Assembly: GCA_000231825.2 (NCBI GenBank)
Contig: AFXF02001822.1
Location: 1 to 64,000 of the forward strand
Reading direction: 5' to 3'
DNA length: 64,000 bases
From: Tetrahymena elliotti 4EA
Taxonomy: Eukaryota; Ciliophora; Oligohymenophorea; Hymenostomatida; Tetrahymenidae
A program made the translations under genes and the position numbers. Under the pieces are notes generated by a model. It was not told where the DNA came from. It searched no databases and worked only from the letters and a program-made list of their open reading frames with translations. Positions 35,601 through 50,661 of this stretch are shown here, piece by piece. Position 1 is the stretch's first letter; each line of letters opens with the position of its first letter.

Positions 35601-38600
35601 TTAGTAACACTTTTTTTTCAATCAAAAAAAAACTTACACACTGAAGTTAACACAGCGATATTTTTACCAAATATTTAAAAGTTTAAGATATTTAAATTAA
35701 CACTGGTGACTTAGCCTATTAAATTTCCTGTAAAATCAAATATCTAAATATTATTATCAGTCAAAAATATCTTCTTATAGAGTTCATCAATATAAATTGA
35801 AAATTTATTTGATAAACCTTGGATGATTGAGGATGATATCTAACTAAACGTTTTTTTATTCATTATTGACAAAATATTTGAATTTAATTTGCAAATAATT
35901 AAATCTGAAGAAATCAGACATTGTTAATAAGTTTAGATATTTTCTTATGAAATGTAAGTAATTACTGTTAAGTTAAAATTTAAGACTACCATTGAACTTC
36001 CATAAACAAATATTCTGAAATTAGTTTCATCTAATAATATTCCATTTATTTATGACATTTAGCTAAATGAGGAGGTACTATTTATATAAAAATTCTTTAA
36101 GATCAGTTCTTGGCTTTTGAAAGCAATCATCAGATAATTCTTTTCAGATAAAATCAAATTTTATACTTTTTAGTTAGAATATTAAGATGAAAATGAAATT
36201 GTTTGTTTATATTATTGAGTATAGATATCATGAACATCTATTTCATTATGAATTATAAATATTGATTCTAAAAATGGACTTGATTGTATATTTTTGATAG
36301 TCCCTGCCTTTAAATTAGGATTTAAGGCTAAAGAAGAGAAATTACTTTCATTTGAGTTATCAAAGCTTAAAGTTCCTGATTAGCTGCCGTAGTATTATAT
36401 TTTATTATTATCTTTAGAAGCAAAACTTTTCACTTAATTTCCCATTAAATAGGTAAAATAACCATAACTAGCAGTTGAATCTGAAGGGCGATATGTCCCT
36501 TTAAGGATAAGTGTAAAAAACGAGAGAGGCATTAAACACATATAGCTAATGTTAGTATTGCCAGTAAAGTCTTTTTCTGGAAAAAGTCCTATGTTAAATT
36601 TAAGTGAATAACTTCTTGAATATAAATATCCTTTATTTTATGATCTAATAAATGCATAATGGAAGAATGCATATATCTAGTTTAACTCAGTGCTGTAACA
36701 AAATAAGATATAGGTATTATTATCTGTATATTTTTCGATGTTGAATGGATAACCTTAAATTATTTAATGATAATAAATTTGCTTTAATTAGCTATCAAGA
36801 ATCACTAAAGCTCCTTTCTTACATCCAACTAAAACTTCGAAGTTATCATTTCCGATGTTATCAACTTTAACTAATGAAATATCCCCATAGCTGCATTTAT
36901 AAGTTTAGTCAACGATTTTAGTAAAGGAATAGTTTTGATTAGGATCAAATTAATACATTTATAGTGAATCACTTGCATTTTAAATGATCAAATTATATTT
37001 TGCCACAACTTAAAAAGAAATGATCTAGCTATCTAAATAAGGTCCTACTGATAATTATTTAAGGTCATCACCATTTAATAAAGTAAATTATGTGTCATAA
37101 TATAGTAAGATAGTCTAAGTTAATTATCCTATGAATTAAGTGACATCAGTGGGTGGATTTTAGAATGGATAAGAATAATTAATATACGCATTATTTATTT
37201 AGAAAATAACTATTTAACGAGTGAATAGAGCCACAACCCAGGTATCTTAATAAATTAAAATATCTCTACACTTTTGCCCATTTCTGGTTATTTTATAAAT
37301 TTGTAACGGGTTTAATCCTGTTAAAGTATACCATGCTATGACATTACCATCGTTGGAGCATGTAAGGAGGTATAAAGTATTTTCAGAATAAACCATTTTA
37401 TTAATTTAATCAGTATGGCCAATAATTTTTTTTTAATAAGGCATAACAACAAAGTTAGTCTAATCTGTTCCAGCGCTTACAGATTGTAAGTTGTTATTTA
37501 CTACAAAAATTTAGTCCTGATCTGTCAGAGTGTTAAGTTGATCTGAATAATTATTTTTATTATTATAAGAGGCAAATTTTAAAGGATTATTAATCATTAC
37601 TGGATAAGTCTTTAATTAAGAAGAAGTTTTTTTAACTAAATTTAAAGAGTATGCTATTATATTTTGCGAAGATGTCTGAATAGTTATTAATTTATATTAA
37701 TTCATGGGTGCTGTGTTTGAATTTCTAATAAAGGCAAAATCTGTTAATTAATTTTGATTATAAGCTATGTTAAGTATTTCATTCATATTTTAGTCCATTA
37801 AAAGCAATTTAGAGACAAGATTTGCAGCAATGAGTAACTTAAATTCCTATTAATCAACTAATCTTATTTATGAAGGAAATTCTTTCAAGTCTATTAAATT
37901 ACAATCAACTTTTACCCCCAACTAATCAAAAATAATTTATGTCATAATTTAATTTTGCTGCTGGATTATTAAAAATTAAGAAACATTGTTTTAATTAATT
38001 TAGAGGGTATTTATTATTTAATTTGTATTGAAGGAAGAATTTTAACATAAATTTGATTACTAAATATCTCTAATACTGAGGACATCATTTTCAATAAAGA
38101 GTTATTTTACAATCAGTTTTTAATTCATACCAAAGCAAAACATAAACTAACTTATTATTTTCAAAGCGCAGCCTACATATGAAAATTGAATGATAGACCT
38201 ATCTTTTATTAGAGAATTTTCTTTCAAATAAATTCTGCTAAAATATACAAAGCTTTAAGAGTCATCGTAACTTGAAATTGCTTGCTGACCTTCTCCTAAG
38301 TCTATAAATTAGCTTTTTTTTGTTAATTTACCCTTTTAGATTTATGAAATATCTCTTAAAAAGTTTGTTTCAAAAATCCATTCTGAAACCAAGTTAGATA
38401 AAGAAAATGTTATTAAGTAATTCTTAAAATATAAGATCGTCAATATATTAGAAAAACTAATATCTTGGAGGCACTATCCGCTAGAAGAATTAATCAGCTT
38501 AATATAAGTAGGATAAACTATCATAGTGATTTAATCATTCACTTGATAGATACTTTCTATGGTACCTAAACTGTTGTTACTTGATCCTACAAAAGATAAA

Positions 38601-38920
38601 GGACACTATTATGTCTATTCGCATAAATTTTTTACATTATTCTCTATATATGAAGTATCACATATTGCTTAACACTTATCAGTTGTCTAGATATTACCAT
38701 CTTTTTAAGTTACATATCTCTACAGCTGATAGTTTGAAGGACAATTTTAATAAAGGCACTAGTTGTTTTATAAAATAAATCCTTACTCACATTAATTGCA
38801 TTGACTTTAATTGCTAGCTAATTCGCAATCAGAGCAGCCTGTAACACATTTATTTTCTTACTATATTGTAATTTAAAGGTTGAAAAAAAATATAGCTGTT
38901 AAAAGTATGAATTATTTCAT
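29638..38920 (-). CDS. Giant multi-pass surface protein A (Cys-rich, beta-helix-like, GYWR domain), ~2,995 aa
   Basis: Five exons: 35638-38920, 31556-35581, 30137-31417, 29955-30086 and 29638-29903. All four introns fall in phase 1 and the coding sum is 2,996 codons. Order of parts: signal peptide (MKQFILLTAIFFFNLQITI); a Cys-rich N-terminus (GCSDCELASNQSQCNQCEQG); ~1,800 residues of beta-rich ectodomain; a stretch of Asn/Ile/Ser-rich turns resembling a right-handed beta-helix, ending GKNIGIFPV; a Cys domain with LKDGYWREN at about residue 2350 and CIQGFSGPLCQFCD; then a C-terminal region of several membrane helices containing YKLGYFYLDYKPKYYFWEI; and an acidic tail. This is the layout of Pmp-like beta-helix surface proteins of ciliates and other protists. 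Closest relatives are the next two minus-strand giants. Ligand or function is unknown. Confidence 0.85.
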
Positions 38921-39614
38921 TTTATTTGTAGAGAGAATCAAACTAATTTCAATTTTTCTGTTGAATTTATATTTGTTATTTTTTTGAAGATTATTAATAA
39001 GGTTTTTAATAATTATGTCTTAACATGTGATAAATATAATAAAAATAATAATAATAATTTTGAGATGAAGTGAAAGCATTAGTACTTCTTTTATAGATAT
39101 AGAAACTTAAATAAACTTGGCGTTCAAATTTAATACATAATACTATCATAACTGGAATAAAATTTAGTAAAAATTTAAATAAAATATTTATCAAAAACTA
39201 CAAAATAGAATAAATTAGTTTGTTTTTTTATTAGTAGAATTTAAATTATTTTTTAGAATAATTAACATGTTTAATGTTGTGTTGATTGATGAAATAAAAT
39301 AGATTAATATACCAAAAATATTTTTAAATATATTATTATGTTACTTGAGGATGGCCTCAAAAATAAATAATGATCAGAATAAATTTATCTAAAATTTTAC
39401 ATAAAAAATTGAATAAAAAAAGTTAATTACTTTTCAATCTTTTAATTTGAAAAAATAATAATAATTAAGAAAATTTTTATTCTTTTTTTCCCTTCTCTTA
39501 TCTGTGTATTATTATAATAAGGCAATAAAATTTATTAAAAATCCTGAATTTTTAAATTTTTAGTACAATTTAAGCAAAATAAAAATTAATAATATATTTC
39601 TTAATTTTTTTGAA
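38921..39614. other. Intergenic between giant genes A and B
   Basis: AT-rich spacer of 0.7 kb holding the 5' flank of gene A and the 3' flank of gene B. A 62-codon standard-code frame on the minus strand (39006-39194) has no recognisable features. No RNA gene seen. Confidence 0.5.
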
Positions 39615-42600
39615 TCAGAAATTTGATAATTCTTCATTTGTATGTTAATTGTGAAAAGACGTTACTGTTTTTTTAAGGGCTATTTGATCTAATTATTTAA
39701 GTTCAGGAGGATTGATGATTGTGCTGCCATTTTTAGTATGCTCATCGTATTAGGAAACATTTTCCAAGTCATTAATTGTAAAACACAGCATTTCATCATG
39801 AATAATATTATTTGTAGTTTATTAAGATTAAAATTTATCATTTTATGTGGTATATTCCTTTTAAAAAACAGTATTACTTGATTACATTTTATCTAAATTG
39901 AATAGGAGATTAGATCTGTTAAAAATAGATAGATTAGCCTCAACTATTTTTAAAATAATATTTTTAGTTTTTTAATTGCTATAAGTTTGAATTATATAAT
40001 ATTAAAAAGCTCATTTAATTAAAATAATTTTTTCAAGCTCTTGTCATAAATTAAAACTATTTTAAAAAGAATTAAGAGTTTGTTTATAAATTCCATTCTC
40101 ATTTGGCAAGAAAAGTCACAAAATTAAAAGAACTACCTGATTAAATTGGCTAATTATTGAATTTATACTATGAAATTAGTTTATTCTCTGAAGTCTTATA
40201 TTTGTTAACAGAATTTAAATTAATTTCAGGACTAAAAGCAAGAGACGTATTTTTTTTCTTTATGCCTACCTTGTTTTATTCTTTTAATAAAAAAAGATAA
40301 AGTATATTAAACTAAATTTTATTTTTAATTGATTACAGAAAGTGCATATGCTTGCTTCACAATTTTAAGCTGTCTTAAAGGCCTATAATTATGTGATGAC
40401 TAACATTTATTTTTTTATCTTTTTCCAGCGTAAAAGTGTTGATATTTGAGTTTAGTTTTTTTTGATAAGTATTTTTTATAGTTTTTAGGGTATTTAAATC
40501 TTTTAAAACCATTTGATACACTACAATCTAATAATAGTTATATTAACCATTTTAAGATATATTATAATTACTAAAACTACCAAGATGAAAGCCATATACA
40601 ATCCAAAAAGTATTGTCAAAGGAGTGAGAGAATTATACTTTAAATGAAGCTGCTAAAGAAGTATACAAACTACAAGTATTACCATAGAAGATGTCTCAAG
40701 CCAGAAAACCTTTCTTTAAAGATATGGCCTGAAAACATGATTTAAGACTGCATAAAGACAGATAAAAAGAGTAATGATTTAATAGCAATAATACATATCT
40801 TACTCTTTATAAAGTGTATAAAATAAAACAATAAATGTTTTCATGTATATTCTTATGAATTCCCAAAAATAAAATCCATCTCTATAATCAAGATAAAAAT
40901 ATCCGTATTTGTATTTATTAACACAGTAGAACAGTTTTTGTCTGTTCTTAAATATTTTCACCAAGAAAAATAGTGGTAAGGTTAGTAAAATTACTATATA
41001 GGGAATAATAAAGAGGTATGAAAATGCCATATAAGAATCTTCATTACATTTAATTTGTAAGTTTATAGTTTAGTACTTTTAATTTCCTATTGAACGACAA
41101 GAAAGAGCATTTGTATAGAACCTTACTAACTCAGGCTAAAAGAAAGTAAATAGAATTGTTAGGGTTGCATAGTTATGATAGGTTTTTATTCCAAAAAGTT
41201 TATATCTAGCTAAAATGTAAAATATCAAACTTGTAAGAACTAAAAATATTAAAGGATAGAATCCTTCTAAGATTATTTTAGTTTATGTCACTTAATAGCT
41301 GGTATTAGCTCTTTCAAAAAATATGCAGTTTGAAAAAGATAAGACATTATTTATTGGATTTCCAAAGCTATCAGGCCATGTAATGAATGCAGGAGTTCTC
41401 TTTTAAAAGCTTGGCTCCAACAAAATAGATGAAAGCTATAGAAAATTTATTATAGATTTCATATAGAAGGTTGACTAATCCTTTATACAGCTTGAGTAAA
41501 TTGGTAAAATCTGTAAAAATCTCAAGTAAGTAGACTTAGAGTGAAAAATAAAATTATTCATAAAGAGACAAACAGATAGAATGATGTAAACGAAGAAGAT
41601 CAATGTCAAAAATGCGAAAGTAACATAGTAGACAACCCAATTATTGCATTCTTAACAAACTTATCTACTGTTATTGAAGGTATATCTACTGCCCCACAAT
41701 TCTTAGGCCATATCGCATTGCTCACATAAGGGGCCAATATAACCTTAAATACATCCTTTTCTGCTCTCAGGATTTTTTTCTTGGCATGAAACAACTTACT
41801 AAGTTGAGTCACATTCGAATATCAAATCAGAAATCTATGACTCTCTCCAATAGCCATCTTTTAAAATGATTTTGTTTCCTTGACATTCCTATGCTTAAAT
41901 AGGACACTTTTAGCATTACATCGTCTTCGGATCATCAGGATTTGACAGAGAATAATATCCATTAGTGCATTAATCGCAGATTATAATTTCTCCTGATATC
42001 TGCTTTTTTATTTCTCCTATTATACATTCACGGAATTAAATTTCTACCAAAATATTCATCTAAGTTTTCTTTTAATTTGAATTAGTTGTGACAATTAAGG
42101 TTATTGATTGGGTTTATTTAGGAATTGAATCAATCTAAAGAGACTGTATATCAAATGTTTTATTCTACTCATTGAATTGATTGTAATTTATATTAGTTTA
42201 TCCTATAGCTAAAATTTATTTGATATTTGTTGAGATAATATAAATCTGTAAAGACATTATATCGTCATACACTCCTTGACTATATAGTTAGCTTTAAAGT
42301 TTAGTTTTTGAAAAGCTAAGAATTTTACTATCTTAATCTAAGAATTGTATCTATAAAGGGAGCAAATCGCCACTCCTAAATTAAGATATTTATATAGGAT
42401 CTGTATGATCTTTGTCTAAGTGATATCTTAAAGAAAAAGTTTTTTCATTTTAAAATAAAAAGGACTTATCATAAATTATATTTAATTAATTAGGGCTTAT
42501 TCCAACATCATTGCCAAAAACATAAGCTGTGTTATTTAAGATTTAACTGCTATAAAAAGTTTGATTCTCGAAATTAATTAATCTTATTCCACCTCCTATA

Positions 42601-45600
42601 TCAGCTTAATTGAAAAAAATTTTATTTTAATCAAACTAAAATGAGTTAATCGTATCCATATAAATACCTCCTCCACTTCCTTAGGCAGTGTTATTTATAA
42701 AAGTACAATTTTTAAGTTTAAATTTATTTATTTACTATAAATACATAGCTCCACCATCAATCGAAGTATTGTTTTTAAAATAAGATTTACTTATGCTTAA
42801 CAAATTAGTCTCAACTATTTGTATATTACCTTAGTTATGCTAAAAGACAGATGAGACAATAGATGCATTTGAAGACTAAATTACTATTAGAGGTTGATTA
42901 GACATTTATTAAAGATATAGACTTTAATTTTTTGAAATTTCTGAATACTCTATATGAATATTTTAAAGGGATAGCTAATCATTGAATAATGTTGTCGTTT
43001 CATTTGAGTGCTAATATGTATTAGAATACCTCATAATAAGCAAATCTTTATTACTTTAAAAGAAAATGCTATCCATTACAGTATTTAAATTTCCTAATAT
43101 TGTGAAAACATATCTTTCAGTTTATTATTTTGATTAATCTTAATCAATATCATTAAGAGGAGAGTAGGGAATTCTAAGATTTACTTAATTATTTGTTATG
43201 TTTACTGTTTATATTTTTAAATTTTAACAATTTTTGAAATCAAATAAACCATAAAAAGAGCTATCAGTAACTTTCAAATTCGTTATTGATATATTTTACA
43301 CATTCTCAAAGCCAAAAAGAGTAGATCTCCAATATGAAGTGTACTTATTGATTGTAAGTTTATCTATCACAACATTGGTACAATTTTAAAAATAAAATAA
43401 AATTTATCTTTCTTTAGAATAATTATCTTTTTTGGTCTCAAAATAATTCTCATTAAAGTTTATTAAAGTTATATTGAAATCAGAAATGGCTATATTATCC
43501 ATATTTTTAAATTATACTTGAAGTAAACCATAATTTATATCAAAAAGATTTACATTTTACCATTTTACATTTTTTGTAAACTTTGAAAAGACAGTTATGT
43601 GTTCAAACCAACCAAAATTTAGTTACATGTCTTTAATGTTGTTATTTTTGAATTCAAATTTTGTAAAAGTCTCATTACCAATTGTAATATATTATTTTTA
43701 TGGAGAATCTTCACTTGGCTAAAAAATTAGATCCACAGATGAAGTAGGTATGAAGCTTAATTCCTTTGGCTCTCCTCTTAAAGTAGCAGCTATTCTATAG
43801 TTTTATAAACTATTGTAAATATTTTAAAACACACTTTACCCTACAGATTAGTTATTAATATCAATTTTGTAAAAACAAGAATAGGGAGTTGGTATTAATG
43901 TAGAAATTTAATTTTTGTCATAATTGCTTAAAGCAGTAGAAATATCAAATAAGTTTAAATTTATTTTTTTTTCTATAACTGTCAAATCAGAGACACATAT
44001 AATTGTTAATATGCTATTATTAATATCACTTAAATATCCATCTACTACTCTAGGATCAGTTGCTGTTTATTAGTCTATCAATAATATTTTGTATTATGAA
44101 AATAAGTAAATTTCTAACATTTAATTATAGGTTATAATCAAAATTTTTTCGCTAATAACTTGAAGAGTATGTATTCTATCAATTGAGTTATTTTTCCTTA
44201 TCTTATTTAAAAACTCTAAAGTCCCTCTCTTAAAAATGTTAACCTTATTTAATTGAATAAAATTATTAAAATAATAATAAAATTTAAAAGTTAATTGAAA
44301 TTTATGTATTTTAATTCATATTGAGAAAGAAATTATTTTTTTACCTGAGACCAAGAGTAAGCAAAAATGAATTCAACACAAAAGGAAATGCGATTATGCT
44401 GATCGTTAGGAAAAGATAAATATTTAATTAACTCAAAGGTATTTAGATCTAAAACATATAATTACTTGGTATAGCAAAAGTTCAAAAATATTTAACCATA
44501 ATGAGAGTCAATTTTAATATCACAAAATTTACTCTACTGAGTTTCAAGAATTTATTACATGTTATATGTTTGAAATACAGAATAGTTTTATCTAGAAACT
44601 TTATTTATGCTTCCGTTTGAAAAAACCAAAAAAATAAAATCCTCACTCATAGATAATTGATTTGCTTAACCAAATTAATTATTTTCATTCAAAATATTAT
44701 TAACTGATTTTAAAATTTAATCATAAATAATGATACTCCCTGATTTAAAGCTAATTAAAATCTCCTTATCTTCATTATCTAATTTCACAAAATGAATAAT
44801 TTATTCACTACTTGGTAGCTAGATTGTTTTGAATTACCAATCAACACTATTTTCTTTGTAGAAATTATAATTTATATGAATAAGCTTATTTTCAGTTGAA
44901 ATGTAAAGTTCATCAGATATAAATTAGGCTACTTTAGGATTATCAATTAAACCTACATAGCTATCTGAAAAAATAGATTAACTTTATGCCTACTCATAGG
45001 TATAAATAAGTATTTTATGAGAAAATACTAAAACAATAAGTTAATATTCCTTTAGTTATTTTACATCTATTATTTCTTCATCAAAATAATCTAAATAAGC
45101 TGATACAAAATTACTGTAAGTATAAAGAGTACTTAAAGAATCAAATATGTAGTATTAAGTATTACTAGGAGATTCATTTTCTTGAAGAAATTTTATGTGG
45201 TATTTCTAGCTTAATGAATTCTGTTGAACTACGTATTTGGAAATAATATTATAATTAATAAAAAATATTCCTTAACTATTGTAAATGTATAGGTTATTAA
45301 CATTGTAATCCACATAATAATTAGTGGGTTTACCAATCTGTTGTTTGAAAGCATCAAAAGGTAATAAATTAAATAAAGCTTTTTAAGAGCTTAGAGAAAT
45401 GCTATATAAATACCCTAAAGAGTCTATATAGTTTAATCTCTATGTCAAATGGTCATAGAATAGTTAAACTACTACCCCATATCCTATTTCTGTGTAAGGA
45501 CTAGTTGAGTAGCCATTATCTGAGAAAGTTAATAAGTTAAAGTAAAAGAGCTAAGCATAACGTATGTTATCTGTGTAATATACAAGCAGATTATATTCTT

Positions 45601-48600
45601 TAATATAATACTATCCTAGTAAATTTCCTCCTCCATTTGGTGTTATTTGTTGATTAAATTGCAATGTTCCTCTATAAAAAAGATAAATATCTATTTTAAA
45701 ATGAAAAAAATAAATTATTTTATTAAATAAGGATATTTTAAATTTTACTTGTTTAGGCTAACACTGATAGATTATCTCCTAGTATTTAAATATCTTTGAC
45801 AGAATTGATAAAATTATTGTAACTGTTTTGTAAGTTTCCATTAAAATCATAGACCTGCATAATTTTTTGAGATGCAATTATAATTTAGCTGTATTTGCTA
45901 TCAAAAAGCAAAATAAAATCTTAAGACATGCTTTTAACTGGAATTCTATTGAATAAATACTATTATTGCATGTTGAATATTAAAATCTACTAGTTATTTG
46001 TTTTGCAAATTAATTAATTGCTTGCTATCAAGCAAAACGTCAATTAGTATCTCTATTGCTATCCATCAAATATAATCTTTTATATTATTAATTCAAATGT
46101 AGCAATTGCAAGCTAGCTTCCATAAATATAAACTAACTTGTCATCTTCATTTATTATAATTCCATTTATATTACCCTAGGATAAATATGAGGCAGACTTT
46201 TTGCTATCAAAATTTTGCATAACAACTTGCTATGGTTTGAAACAGAAAATTATATTATAATTTTCTAAGATAAATAACTATTTAACATGCTAAGATGATA
46301 GTTCTTAATCAAATTAAATTTAAGTAATGAATTAGTTTGTGAAAAGATTATATATATTTAATTCATTTTATAGAATAAATAAAAATCCTAATTTAAAGCT
46401 TGTTTTGATGTTTGAGATTGGCTCTAATATATTTGGTGGATTTACTTTTATTTACAAAACTGAATTCCAATTATTAGTATCAAAACTTAGTTTCCCATCA
46501 ATTCCTGAATAATATTGAACATTTCCAGAATCATAATTAACATATTTTGCTATACCAGATCCATATGAAAATACATAATTGCTAAACTCTAAAGTCTAGA
46601 TATCTTACAGATATCTGTTTCTTAAGATTATTGTATAAATTGATTAGGGTGAAGTACTTAAGTAGTTGATATGGTTATTTCCATTGAAGTCTGTGACTTT
46701 TTTGATCTCTAAATTTAACTTCAATGAATAACTTTTTCCTATAATATTTCCTTAATTAACATCCCTTTGCAAGAGATAATGAAAATTTTAATAAGCTGCA
46801 TCCTAATTTGTATTTTGTCCATAAAGAATATATTAATTATTATCAGAATATTTTTTTACCTCAAAAGGAAATCCTTGTTGTAAAACATGAGAAAAAATTA
46901 TTTATAGTTCATTGCTTAATATTAAAAATTTATCATTTGAAAGACCGATCATTATTTCAAATTATGTGTTAATATTTCTGTCTACTTTTAAAAGCGTTAT
47001 TTAGCTATTTTAGCTTTTGTAAGAAAAGGTTATTTGAGTTGGAAATTCTAACTATGATGACAATAAAATTAGATTTAATTAATCTTAATTATTTTAAGTT
47101 AATATTTCCATATTGTTTAAGAAAAAAACCTTTTAAATATTAGAATTTCTCATCAATTAATTGTTTTGTGAAACTAGCTATAAAGTAACTCCATTTAAAA
47201 TTTGAAAATTCTAGTCAAAGTATAACAAGATATAATCAGTTGAATGAGTAATAAATTATTATTAATCATCTACATGAGTAAAGTTAAATTCAGAGTATTA
47301 ATATTAATTTCTCAAGTTAAAAATGAGTATTTAATTACTAAACAAAGCTAATACCCATTAATCATTATGTATTTCGATATTTCTGCATTTTTACTACTAT
47401 TTTTAGACTTTGTACAAAAAATCAGGATTCAATGCCTGTATTAAATTCCAAGCAATTATTGTCCCATCATTTGAGCATGTCAATAATATCTAGTAAGTTT
47501 AAGAAAAAGCCATCTAATTTATTAATTAATTTTATATCCACTTTTTTTAGGCAAAAGGATTCATTACATAGCTAGTCCTATCAGAATCCACATCTATCCT
47601 TTATACATTTTTCCCTACAACATATACAATGAAAGCATCTAAACCAAATAAATTTCTAGTTTAAATTTATTTATTATAAATATGTTCCTTTTAGATTCCA
47701 CCTATTATATACTTTACAAAAGAAGTTTTGAAGCTATCAGGATTCTAAATTTAAGTTTTTATTTAAGATTTATCAATAATCTAACGATCTTCATATTTTA
47801 TTATATGAGAAGTAACCATGCTTTACTTAGAGTAAAGGACAAACATCTTAGCTTAATAGAAATCTAAACTTTCATCTCTATTAAATGCAAAACCTGAAAT
47901 ACCTGGCTACTCAAAAGTCAATAATTTTTCTAGTGTTTAATTATAGAATTATATTTAAGAATCAAATCTTACAGAGAACACAGTATAGTTTTCATCTTAC
48001 ATTTTATTAATAGAAGATAACTCTTATGGAAAATCTTCAAATTCAATATTTTAGTAATCCAGAGAAGGAAAAGAATATCCATCAGATGAATCAGTTAATT
48101 AAATGAGATTCATGCTTTTTTCTTGTATTATTAATAAATTCACTGGTGGAGAATTGTTATTTTCTAAAATTTAAATTGCTTGAAGAATAGGATAATAAGG
48201 AACTAATAAATCTGATAATTTTTCACACAGTCTTTTTTAAATAGAAAAAGTACTTGTAGATAGATCAACAACAAAAGAATAAATACTTATATGCTAATTA
48301 ATATTAACTTAAATGATAAAACCATCTAGAACATAAATATAGCTATTTTCCAAAGAAAGAGAAGGGGTTTATTGTAAAACATCAGCTGGTGTAAATTCAC
48401 TATTAAAAGCAGTAAAATAAATAAGATTTAGCCATTCATCAAAGCTTGTTACAACACCTATTAAGCCTTCCCTTGTATCTAATTCTGAAACATAAACTAG
48501 TTAAGATTTTTTTGATAATCTTCCTTAGCTAACTTTAAATAAAGATTCTTTTCTATTATTAGTAAAATCCCAAAAAACTAATTAGTTATCAGCAGTCAAT

Positions 48601-49124
48601 AAAATGAAATAAGGGTATCTTTAAATAACTTTTACAATATTACTATCAATAATATCATACATATAGGAGCCAGTGCTTGAGTTGATTAATGTTTGATAAG
48701 TTTCATATACAATCATTGTTATTGATTAAGAAACTTCAAATATATTTTCTATATTTCCACCATTATTTAACCTGTTAATTGTTTGATTTTAGGAAAATGA
48801 TATAGAACACTAGTTTATCTTTGAACACACTTTCAAGTTTTCATCTTCTTGAAAATTATCTGGGCATAAAGCTTAGCATTGAGAAGGATTTTATTTCTTT
48901 TAAGATTAGTCATAAACTAAGTAGGTGAATGATTAACAAAGAGTATACACACATTAATTGTGCTGTAAGATAAAATCTTATTCACATTTTGTACACTCTT
49001 TTTAATTATAACTCGAGTCTACGCATTCAATACAACCGATACCACAATCTTGACTGCTTTACGCTTGAGAATATGTTATTAACATTAAAATAATAGGAAA
49101 AATATGTTAATGTACTTTAATCAT
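39615..49124 (-). CDS. Giant multi-pass surface protein B, paralogue of A, ~3,055 aa
   Basis: Five exons: 45749-49124, 44345-45690, 40337-44243, 40137-40280 and 39615-40009. Phases agree over 3,056 codons, though the last two joins are less certain. Parts in order: signal peptide (MIKVHQHIFPIILMLITYSQA); Cys-rich start (CGIGCIECVDSSYNQKECTK); long beta-rich ectodomain; beta-helix segment with ADIGGGIRLINFENQ and FGNDVGISPNQL, typical of Pmp-like repeats; the Cys domain with LKDGYWRESQ (about residue 2370) and CIQGYIGPLCEQCD; first membrane helix around FAFLTLIFFVYIILSVCLF; and a second block including YKYGYFYLDYRDGFYFWEF. It shares the phase-1 intron near GGGNLLGYYYI with A and C. It lacks the intron that splits the first membrane helix in A and C, and has an extra phase-0 intron at 44244-44344. 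Function unknown; surface location inferred. Confidence 0.85.
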
Positions 49125-50661
49125 TTTCAAACTTAAATAAATATTTTATTCTTATTTTTAATTTTCACTTCTTAACTCAAAAGAATATTTTTTCAAATTT
49201 CAATTAAAACCACAAAAAATCTTAGAAATTAGTTCACTTCGTTACTTTTGCCTAGAAGAAAAATTTAATTTTCATATATGATCTTTTCTTAATTCAATCA
49301 AAAATTAAATTATACTCCTTCAGAATTTGCAGAAAAAATGGGTAAATCAAAATTGGTTACCTAGAGTATCAAATAATTTAATTACAAAATCGAAAATCTA
49401 TTTATTTTCTATTGTTAAGTAAAAAATTTAGGTTAAAAACACTCATTTTTATATTATTATGTTTTGTGACTCTTAATTAAGAATTTTAATTTACAGTGAA
49501 ATAATTAATTTTTTGAATTCCTTTAATAGATCTAAAAAAGAAGATAAATCCTTTTCAAAAACTTAATTTGTTATTAATGTAATAGGACGCATATTATTTT
49601 ATGACAATTCATTAAGTTTTGTCTAAAAATACCTATTTTGTATAATATTGAAATTTAATCTATTTTTTCTTCTTTTTAAAAAAATAATTTTTATTTTAAA
49701 TTTTTTTAAAGCAATTTAGCATTTTGATTTAATAAAAATTTTCCATCAAAAAAAAAATCAATTTTTATTTTGTATTTTTTAGATGCTTTTATTTATAATT
49801 TAACTAGATCGATGGATTACTTTATTTTTGTAAATCTTTTATTTCCTCCAGTAAGTTTTTTTTTAGAATTGTCTTATCAATTAAATTGATGAACTAATTT
49901 TAATTAAAAAATATTACTTGAAAACAATTATTTTTTTGGTTATTATTTTAATTTTTTCTTTTATTTTTCAATTTAATTATCTCTAATCTAATCTGTGAAA
50001 GACCTACTCTTTCAATCAATAAATTAATATTTATTTTTAATAAATCATTTTTTAAGTATTATTTATTTTTATTTTTCTTTTATTTTTTTTGCTTATTTTC
50101 AAATTAATTATCTCCAATTTGGGATCTGGCTTTTATGTATTAACAATGCGGGCTAATTAATGTTCCAGAATTAAATTATTTGGATTCTCTAAAAAATCCA
50201 AATTAATCAGAAATAGTTTTTTATTTCTTTAAATTAGCAAAAGAAGATAATTAGGAAATAAATTTTTGAAAAATATGATTAATATCCCTTTATTTTCAAT
50301 AATTAAAAGGAAGTGTATCTTTCTAAATAATTTATTAATTTGTTTTAATAATCTTCTATATGCATTTCTGAATTTTTATACCTATTTCATATTGGGTTTT
50401 CTGGTGTAAGATTTATAGCATCTACTAAAAATCAATAAACTAATCACTTATCAGATTTTATTTACTATTTTGTGAATATTTATTTGTAATCAAAAAAATT
50501 ATGATATATAATCTCATATGAAATACCAAATACCTGTTAACTTGTCAATATAATAATTAATTACAGAACATAAAAATTAATTGATTAAAATATTGGATTC
50601 ATATTGATTAAAGTAAAATTTAATATTTATACTAAAAATAATAAATTAGGTACCTACTTAA
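49125..50661. other. Divergent intergenic, 1.5 kb
   Basis: Shared upstream region of giant gene B (minus) and the TPR gene (plus). Very AT-rich, with an imperfect ~50-nt direct repeat at about 49951-49990 and 50071-50117. No coding frame or RNA gene recognised. Confidence 0.55.
49951..50117. repeat. Imperfect direct repeat, two copies
   Basis: The block TTTTTCTTTTATTTTT, followed shortly by a version of TTCAA-TTTAATTATCTC-AAT, occurs at about 49951-49990 and again at about 50071-50117. The copies differ by several bases and a small insertion. It may be chance in T-rich DNA or a small duplication in the divergent promoter region. Confidence 0.4.

Noticed and set aside
41606..41812. 68-codon minus-strand frame starting MTQLSKLFHAKK
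   Set aside because: It is an out-of-frame reading of gene B; the correct frame gives CIQGYIGPLCEQCD and matches A and C.
47682..47867. 61-codon plus-strand frame
   Set aside because: Antisense to the first exon of giant gene B, whose own frame has no stop here.
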